13,020 bases of DNA, from the NCBI GenBank assembly GCA_038230775.1, contig JBBRMQ010000112.1, forward strand, positions 1 to 13,020, in the 5' to 3' direction. The position numbers and the translations under genes were made by a program. Below the pieces are notes generated by a model. The model did not search any database. It was not told the origin of the DNA and worked only from the letters and a program-made list of their open reading frames with translations. Source of the DNA: JBBRMQ01 sp038230775 (GTDB lineage Bacteria; Acidobacteriota; Thermoanaerobaculia; Gp7-AA8). Below are positions 1 to 9,600 of this stretch, piece by piece. Each line of letters begins with the position of its first letter. Within the stretch, counting starts at the first letter, position 1.

Positions 1-657
1 AACACCGCCGTATTCGATCGACACCGCTCCCCCGCCGCCGCTGGCATATCCTCCGGGATCGTCCCCACCCCGTGCTTCGATCGCTCCGCTTCCTGCGAGC
101 GTTCCATTCACTGTGATCCAAACTGAGCCGCCGGCGCCGCTGTGATCGCTGCCGCCGAAGCCGCCTTGCCCATTCGCGCGGATGGATCCGTCGACGTTCA
201 GCGTTCCAGCGAGCAGGCGCAGCACTCCACCACCCGCCATCTGCTGGCCTGCGCCGGCGCCCGGTTCCTGTGGCCTGTAGACGCTGCCGTACGTCGAGCC
301 GCTTGCGTCGCCGCTGTTGTATTTCGACCCCGATCCGAGGTGAGTTCCGCCCGCGTGTCCGGAGCTCGGCGTCGCTCCGGGATAGCTCATCGCGCCGGCG
401 AAACCTCTCGCCGACACGTCGATCGCGGCATTCGCATCGATTGCGATTGCGCCTGCGGAACCGATCGTCAGCGACGCTGTTGCAGCACTCTGCGCAATCG
501 TTGCGCCGTTCAGCAAGTGAATCGACGGAGCATCGAGCGACGACAGCGTCAGGTTGCCACTCACGGTGAGCGGTTGCGTCGAGATCAAGCTCGGCGTCCG
601 CAGCTCCAACGACCCGGTCGCGGTCGAACCGCTGATGTTCACACTGGCTGAGCCACC
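1..657 (-). repeat. Glycine-rich module C, cut by the window edge (residues about 3849-4067+)
   Basis: The ladder SASVNISGSTATGSLELRTP and LTVSGNLTLSSLDAPSIHLL is followed by AAIDVSARGF, GHAGGTHLGSGSKYNSGD, SVYRPQEPGAGAGQQMAGGG, VDGSIRANGQGGFGGSDHSG, GGSVWITVNG, AIEARGGDD and ASGGGGAVSIEYGG at the edge. By analogy with B, its final strand (APGTVFVHA-like) should lie just beyond position 1. It is nearly the same as module B in the Gly-rich part, but its leading strand ladder differs. Confidence 0.85.
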
Positions 658-3600
658 GACACGGATCGCGTCTGTACTCACCACGACCGCGTCCGACGCT
701 CCGCTGATGTTGTCGAACCGGTACACGCCGCGCCACGAATCGCCGGCAACGACGCTGATCGGCTCGTTCGCGTTCGGAACCAGTGTCGCGGTCTTGAGCG
801 TCACGCTGCCGATTCGCCACGTGCCCTTCAACGACCCTGACGCACTGACGACCTCGACCCAATGTCCGGAGAAATAAGCCGGGATGTCTGTCGCGCGATC
901 GGTCACGAGCACAGCGCCGCTGGTGCCCGCCTGTGCAACGCCATTTCCGAGCGACGGCAGGTTCGTCGTTACGCCGGCGAGAGCAGCGATGGACTTCGCA
1001 TCGACGGTCAGATCGCCATACGACGATGCAGGGGCGTGCACAAAGACCGTTCCTGGCGCGCCATGGTGGCCTTGATAGCCGGTGCCAGCACTCGCTCGAA
1101 GATTGTTGAGAAGAGTGCCGGCGGAAGGGCCGCCGAATTCGATCGACACCGCGCCGCCGCCGCCGCTGGCATAGCCGGCCGGATCGTCCCCTCCTCGCGC
1201 TTCGATTGATCCGTTTCCGCCGAGCGCACCACTCACCGTGATCCACACCGAACCGCCGGCCCCGCTGTGATCGCTACCGCCCGGCCCGCCCTGACCATTC
1301 GCACGGATCGATCCGTCCACGCTCATGGTTCCAGCGATCAGGCGCATCACGCCGCCGCCCGCCATCTGCTGGCCCGCACCGCCGCCGGGCTCCTGCGGCC
1401 GATACAGGCTGCCATACGTCGAGCCGCTGACGTCGCCCCCGCTGTAGGTCGACCCTGATCCGAGGTGACTGCCGCCGGCGTGACCGGCGCTCGGCGTCGC
1501 TCCCGGTCTGCTCACGCTATTCGCGTAGCCTTTCGCGGACGCATCGATCGCTCCGCCGCAGGCGACATAAACACTCTCCGTGATGCTGAGCTCGAGCATG
1601 CCGTTACCCTGGGCGTCCACTGCGGTGTGGGTGACCGTCGCGCCGTCGAGAACGACGAGGTTGGTGAACGAGTGCGGACCGTCGATCGTGACCGTTCCCG
1701 CGGCGACGATCAGCGTCTGTCCGTCGAACTGCGTGTCACCGCGGATGATCGAACGATCGGAGGTAATCGTCGCGCCGCTGACGATCGTTACCGTCTGTTG
1801 CACAGTGGTCACGTTGCCTCGGATACTCGTCACCACGACCTTCAGCGGAACGGACGTGCCGTTCGCTGCGGAAAGCATCGGCAGGGTCGCTTCGTAAACA
1901 GCGTTTCCGATGGACGAGCCGGTAATCGCCGTCGGAGCGTCGTTGACGAAGAACTGGACGGTAGAGATGCCGTTGTCACCGACCGGTATTGCGGAAACGC
2001 GCGCTTTCAGCGAATAGGCGGAGGGCAGAAGCACCTTGCCGGACGGGCACAGCCAGGCGACGACAGGCGCATTGGAGTCGATGACTGGCTTCACGTTGAT
2101 CGAGAAGGGCGCGGACTGGCCGGTGTTCGGAACGTAATCGGTCGCATACACCACGAGCGATTTCGGCACTGGTTGCGAACCCTCGACACTCGGAACCGGG
2201 AGATCGACCATCCAACCATTCGCGACCGACGGATCTGGACTCATCGAAATCGATGCCCCGCCATCCATCCGCACCCAAACCTGGGTCACGCCGACTTCGG
2301 CATCGACCACCGTGGCGCGAACAGGGATTCTGACGGCGGAGCTCACTTCGAACGTGGCACCCGCGGCCGGTCCGGTGATGGTCACGACCGGCGGAGCAGC
2401 ATCGGCGAGGATCTGCACGGTCGCTGAGCGGGTGGAAGGAGGACGGTTCGGGAAACCGTCGCTTGCCGTAAGAGTTAGCTGCACGTTCGTGCCGCCGGGC
2501 GTCGCCGGCGGAATGGCAACCGAGAAGGTCGCAGGAGACAGCGTGGTCACGCTCCCGACGGTCGACGTGAGCGTGAGCGCCTTGATCGCGACGTCATCAG
2601 AGGCGGCGGCAACGGCGGTGATCGAGTGACCGGCGAACATCTGCAGCGGACTGACGTCGAAGCGATCGATCACCGGCGGAGTGTTCGCCACGATCGTCAT
2701 CGGGTTGGTCGCTTCCGCGGTGCGTCCGGCGCGATCGGTCACCGTTGCTTTGAGCACTGTCGCTGCCGCGGCGGCATTGAACGGAACATCGATCGTTGAG
2801 GTGGCCGGGCCAATGTTGACGGGGAAGTCCACGAAGGGAACGGCTGTCACCGTGGCCAGGCTGAACGCGACGGTCCCAATCCCCGCTGGCGATGACGCCG
2901 TGTACGTGGCGCCGAACTTCGTATCCTGAATGACCGATGTCGCACCGGCAGCCAGCGTGAGCGCAGGCCGATCAGTCTTGCGCAGAAGAACCGCGGATGG
3001 ATCGACGGTGGTGGTCGCGGTGGTGAAGTCATCATCAAATCGAGCCAGCGCGCGAGGACCGATGGTCACCGCGTCGAATGACAGCGCGCCCGCGAGCGGC
3101 GACCCCCGCGTCTGATGCGTAGACGCTGCGTATCGATCGTCGGCCGATGACACGATGAGTTCGCCCAACGTCTTGCCAGGACGCAGCAACAGGACCGTTC
3201 CCGCGCCGCCGTCGAGGTACGTCCTGCCTTCGTTACCTGCTCCGTTGCGACCGCCGCGGGCCTGAATGGCGCTCGCACTCAACAGGTCGAGGCGATCGGC
3301 CGCAGTGACGGCGATGCGACCGCCACCGCCGCCGGCGTCGCCGATGACCGCGTCGTCGTCGCCGCCATTCGCCGTAATTCGCGTGGCGCCGCCGGTGATG
3401 AGCGAGCGCGCGAACAACAGGATGCTCCCACCCGATCCGGCAAACCGCCGGCCGAATCCCGCGGTTCCATCGGCGCGAATCGTACCGGCCACCGCGACCC
3501 GGTTGCCGTGCAACGCGAGGGCGCCTCCACCATTGCCGCCCGACTCGCAACACGTCGCGGCACCGGCGCCGCCGCTGCCGAAATCAGAAGGCGCCGCGAT

Positions 3601-6600
3601 CGATCCGTACGTCGCGTTCGTCTGCCAGCCGGCGAGACCGGCATGCGATCCGGAAGACTCCAGCGCGCCGTCGCCAATGAGCGAGCGCCCGCGTGCGTTG
3701 TTGTTCTGCGTGACGCCGTCTTCGCTCCTGGCCCAGCCGCCGAGGAGACCTTTGCCGGTGAGGTCGATGCTCGAGTCGCCGTCGATGTACGTCGTACCTG
3801 TCACAGTCACATCGAGCTTCACACCGTCGGGATTGCCCACTCTGGCGCCGCCGATGACGATCAGATCGCGAACCGTCAGCGGGACATTGACGTAGAGCGT
3901 CGTCGTCGCGCCGATCACCAGCAATGACTTGTTGGCGTACTGTGCCGCGTTCGAAGCTGTGATCGCAGCGTCGGCCACGATCTGCTGGTCGATTGCGACC
4001 GCGTCGATCACGATCGGCAGCACGACGGTGTGCGTCGGATCGGCATCGTTGATGGTCGCTGTGATCGTGATGCTGCCGGTTGCGGGAACGTTCACGGATG
4101 CTGTCGCTTCGTAGATGTCGCCGTTCAGCGGAATGGTGATGGCCGGAACCGGCGCGACAAATGCCGTGCTGTCGAACTGCACCGCTTCGATGTGATGATC
4201 GTCCGTCGCGTGGACTCGAAGTTTCACGGAGATGGTCTGCCCCGCGGGCAGGGCCGCGCCGTCGACCGGTGTCTGCCACTGCGCTGCGGGGATGGTGCTG
4301 TCGTTGATGCCGTCGCAGATGACGTCCGTCGAAATCTGCGCGGTGTTGCCGTGGTAGTCGTACGCGGTCGCGACGATGTGCACGCGCGTGTCTGCGTTCT
4401 TCGCGCTCACCGGAATGTCGGCGCTGAACGTTCCACCGGCACCCGGTGTCAGATCGCGGCCTTTTCCATCGTAGGCAACCGCGATACGAGCGATGCCTGA
4501 CTCGGCATCACTCGCCTGCACCGCGATCTTGTACGTCGCACCGAACTTGAAATGCGTTTCCGCCACGGGCGAGATCGACGTGATGACTGGCGGGATGGTG
4601 TCCGTCTGCAATGCGACATCCGTGGTTCCGGAACCTCTTTGATTGACAGAGTCGGTGACCGTCGCCGTGAAGTGCAACGGCGCACCTTCCTTGAGATCGC
4701 CAGGAAGATCGATTGCAAATCGCACCGCAGGCCACGCAGCGTCAACGGCCGTTCGGGTCACCTGCTGGGTGGTCGCAGGCTTGATCCTCGTGAGCGGAAT
4801 GTCGTACGGCGTTCCGTCCGCATGCGCTCCCGCCACTCTCAGCGACACCGTCGCTGTCAGTCCTTCGTCCTCGAACGTCACCGTCGCGTCGACGTGACCT
4901 GCGAGATACACCGCAGCAGGTACCGCGACGACCTTCACATTCGCCGGCGCGTTGTTCATCGCGACATCCCAGGTGAACGCGACCAGGTCGCTGGTATTGC
5001 CCGACAAATCCGTCGCGCTGGCCTTCAGCGTGTACTTGTTCGCACTGGCGGGCGCGGTGAAGTTGTACGAGTACGGCGCCAGCCTCGTGCGCACGACGAA
5101 GCGATCGTCCTCAAACCAGTCGACGTATTGAACGTCCTTCGACGGGATCGTTCCGTCATCGGTGATCTTTACGTTCGCGGTGTAAGCGACGTTCGCCACC
5201 AGCGCATAACCGGCCGGTACCGGCGACTGAATGGCGACGATCGGCTTCACTTGATCGAACGTGAAGAAATCGAACACCTGAGCGTCCTTCTGTGAGTTCG
5301 GAGGTAACTGCGTGTCGCGCACGCCGGCGACAGTCATCCGATAGAACGACGACGACTGGATCGGCACGCCGACGGGCGCGACGACGATGGTGGAGAGATC
5401 GATGTTGTCGAGACGCACCTGCACCGCGACGTCACCGACGTGTTGGCCGTGCATTGCGTCGAGCTGCTCGAGCCGGATCACTCCCGAAGTGGCGTCGACG
5501 GGCTTGTTGAACTTCAGGCGGAACGTCGCACCAACGGCCAGCGGCAGATCGACCGGTGGATCCACCCGAACGATCCGCGGCTCGGTGTAGTTGACTGTGG
5601 TGAAACTGCTGCCGGCTGGAGCCGCAAGAGCGTGGGATGTGAGATCGGTGATCCCCGTCTTGACCAGCACGCGGTAAACCACGTTGCTCTTCAGGAGACC
5701 GATCGGAGCGAGCCGCACGCGATAGACGCCGTTGAAGATCTCCGGCGAGATCGCGATCGCCGCGTCCAGATTGTCGTCCGTTGCCGTCACGCTGAAGTTT
5801 GACGTCGTCAGCGACGCGGCGCTCAACGGCTCACTGAACGAAACGAACACGTTCGCATTCGGCGAGACGCTGTTGGAGTTGTTCGCAGGGTCGATCGTCA
5901 GCACGCGCGGAGGCGTGGCATCGAGACGAACGCGCGGCATGGCAATCAGACCGGTGGTGCCATCGACGATGGATTGTGCAATCGACGCTCCGATGGTTCG
6001 CTCATCGGGCCCGATCATCGTGAGCGCGATCGTGGTCGCATTCGCGGGCACGCCGCCGAACGCGTAGTGGCCCAGGGCATCCGTGCGCATCTGCAGCTGG
6101 AGCGGGCCGGCCGGAAGCGCGGGGCTGTGCACGTCCAGGACGACGAGCGTGCCGGCCGATGGACCACCGAGCTCGGCGTCGACATACCCGTCGATCGTCG
6201 CGCGACTCGCGAGCGGGACGTTGAGCACGAGCGGTACGGAGTGACTCACGAGATTACCGCTCGCCGATGCCGAAACGTTGGAAGCCGTGGCCTGAACCGT
6301 CACCAGTTCCAGGGGAACGCCGGTCACGGTGACGACGCCGCTCGAATCCGTGAATACCGTGAAGGATCTCGACGGCGTGCTGATCACGACGCGGGCGCCC
6401 GCGATCAACGCCGGATCGGCCGCCGTGACATGAACCTCGACGGTACCCGTGGTCCTGAATGTCAGCGAGGCGTTTGCGGTGAATGCGTTGGGCGCGAAGA
6501 CGCCATCTGCAATCGCGGTCCGCTCCTCCCCACCGAGCTCTCTCGCGACGATGTGATAGCCGGCTCGCGCGAACATCTTCGCGAACGTCAGATCATTGCC

Positions 6601-9600
6601 TTGTTGCTCGCGTAGATAGTTCGTCTGCGTCACCTTCACGTCGGCCAGTGGCGCTAGCGCACCAGCGTTCCCCTGGTCATCCGGCAGGTACACCTTTACA
6701 TTCAGCGTGGCGGTTCGTTCGAGCGACAACTGGATGCCGGTTCGTTCCGGAAACAGCTTGCTGATGAACGAGTCGGGATCCAGAGAGGCGCGACGCCCGC
6801 TATCGATATCGAGCGCTTCGAGATGGAACGTCCCTTCGGGCACGCCGTTGAACTCGAACTCTCCTGCCACCCCGGTGGACGCGACGCTGCGGACGCTTCC
6901 AGACAGGAACACCGGCGCACCACGCACCACCGGCGCGGGTGTCAGATCGCCGTCGACCACTGTTCCGGCGACGCGGCCTAACAGGTCGAGAACGACTTGA
7001 GTCTGCGAGACGCCACCGCGCACGACCGGGAACGAAGCGCTGGCGCCTGAGCGACCAACGCTTTTCGACGTGACGTGTACGCTGTACGTGGCGCCCCCGG
7101 CAGGAACGCCGTCGAAGAACGCGAGCCCATTCTGGTCCGTGGTCGAGAAGTCGAACGCCGAGCTGCCGCGGATGAGCGTGACTTCGGCGAATGGAACGCG
7201 ATGGAAGCTGCTGTTCGAATCGACGACCGTGAGGCTGACCGAACCGGTGCCTTCACTTCCGATGACGATGACGGCGCCCGACTTGTCTTCGTTCTCGAAC
7301 GCAACCGTCCCCTGCCAATCGCCGCGGTCCTCCTGGTGGATGGGCGACGACGCGGAGATCCGAATCGGACCCTCGAAAATGTTGTTGAGCGCAAATTTCC
7401 CGTCCTTCCCCGCGATCAGCGGATCGATCGACGATCCGAACGTGCGGTACGGCCACGCCACTTCGCGCGCCCAATACCGTGCGAGCGGAACCGCCGCATT
7501 GCTGGCGTCGACGATCGTCCCGCTGATATTGGTCTGCTGCCGCATCACGACGCCAAGGCCTGACACGGGCCCGCCACCCTTCGGAGAAACGGCGTCGACG
7601 TAACCGGTGCGGAACAGCCCGTCCTGCGTGACTTCCGCGGTGATCCGCAGCGTCTGGTTCGCCGCAACGCCGGCGAAATGGAACACGCCATCGCTGCCGG
7701 TAAAGACCGGGCCGAGATTGCCGATGCTTCCGGCGAGGCGGACCGAGGCTCCGGCCACGGGAGTCTGCTTGTCGAAGGCCAGCACCCGACCGGTGACGTC
7801 TCCGAGGGTGGACAACTTCAGTTCGACGACCCGTGAGTCGCCGTCGAATGCAATCGGAGGTTTGGCCGTCGCGTACCCGGCTGGATGATTCACCATCGCC
7901 AGCATCGCAGCCGATCCGATCGGAATCCGATCAATCGTTGCGATTCCAGTCGTGCCGTCGGTATCGACGTTTCGGCTGAACGACACCAATTGCTGTTCAT
8001 CCTCGCTCCACCCCAGCGAAGTGACCGCCACCGTTCCTTGCGCTACGTCGTACTCTTCGGCGCAGGCGGACTGACCCGCCGGACAAGGTTTCCGCACGAG
8101 AATCTTGGCCAGCGCGGTTCCCTGTCCGGGCAATCTCAACTCGATCGTCGAAAGCTGTCCGTCGAAGTCGGCGTGAATGGAACCGTGTGCAACCTGATCG
8201 CCGTACAAGGCGTGACGACCCTTCGGAACGGCCCACACATCGAGCGTCCGCGGCACGTCGACCGGGAGCTCGTACACTCCGTTGCCCTTCGGCAGAAACT
8301 CTTCGGGTCGAGGGAAACCTGGCGAAATGACGCGGTAGTCGGAGACTGCTGTCCCGTTCGCGCTGACGACCCTCACATTAAGCATCGCTTTCCCGAGCGC
8401 GGAGCTGCTGCGAAGAAGCAGCGTCGTCTCTGCGGTCTTTCCCGCTTCCAGCGGAGGCACCGTGAACGTGCCCTGACGGCCGGTCGCAGGATCGAAGACG
8501 CTAACGGCCCTGGTTTCTGAAAGCGATACCGGAAGGTCGGTGTACGTGAATTCTCCACCGGCGCCGGCCGTCACGCTCCCGAAATGACGAATTGTCACGA
8601 CCGCATTCGGAACGGTGACATCACGCGCCCGGTCGTTCGGAGCCGCAGGGTCGTCGCGCCAGACGTGGCCATGGACGATCGCAGGCGTCGCATCCGTCGC
8701 ACGCGGGACGTGAAGCGTCAGAGTCACGTCGATCGAAGCGTCCGCATGCAAGTCGAGATCGGTTGCCGCGCTCTCGCGCGTTAGGCTGAACTCGGACGCA
8801 AGGACCGAAATGAATCCCGCCGGCACCCTGGAGAACGCGAAGCGGCCGCTCGAGTCGGTGTAGCCGTCGACGAGTCCATAGCCCTGCGTCGAGACACCAA
8901 CGTGCGCGCCCGCGACCGCCGCCGAGCTATCGGAGCGCAATACGGTGACATGAACGGACGCGAATCCGGCGCCGATCGCACGCTTCTGGATCGTCAGATC
9001 CTGAACGATTGACTCACCTGGGGTGCGAATTTGCGTTGCGGCGTACGCGATGTTGCCCGCGGGATCCGTCGCCGCGAATGTCAGCGGCCCGACGGGGAGA
9101 TCGGCAAGGTTGTAACGGCCCGACGCATCGGTGACGGCCTGATGAAACTCGCTGTAGATCGTGCTGCCGCCGACGACAGCCGCGCCGGCGATCGGCACAC
9201 CGTCACTGGACCGAACGACTCCGCTGGCCGAGCCACGGCCGAGGAATTGGAGAACGATCCGTTGGACGTCGCCAACCGTTCGGACGACACCGTCAACCTG
9301 CGCGAACTTTCCTTCGGCCGACGACTGCGCATGGTAGTTCCCCGTGACGCTGCGCTCCAGATCGCGAGGGACCTGCTCGAAGATGAAACTGCCGTCGGTC
9401 AGCGTCGTGTCGAACTGCGTGCTGTCATTCGTAAAGAGCTGGACGAGCGCATGGCTCACCGCGGTGCCGTCGCCGCGCAACAATTTGCCGTAGACGATCC
9501 CGCCCGGCGCTGTGTTGTCGATGCGCGGCACTTCGGCGCTCTGCGGATTGTCTACGCCGATGACGTACGTGGCATTCGTCGAAAGCGCATGATCGAAACT

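Noticed and set aside
1..1551. Possible insertion sequence or CRISPR-like repeats
   Set aside because: The repetition is an in-frame protein-module duplication with no inverted ends, transposase or regular short spacers.
1465..2427. Plus-strand open frame of 320 codons
   Set aside because: It is also codon-phase antisense to the giant gene, with Arg/His/Asp-rich composition and no recognisable motif, while the opposite strand reads as clear Ig-like and Gly-rich sequence.
3584..4279. Minus-strand open frame of 231 codons in another phase
   Set aside because: It overlaps the giant gene in a shifted frame and yields a His/Arg/Asp-rich product, typical of an off-frame read of GC-rich DNA.
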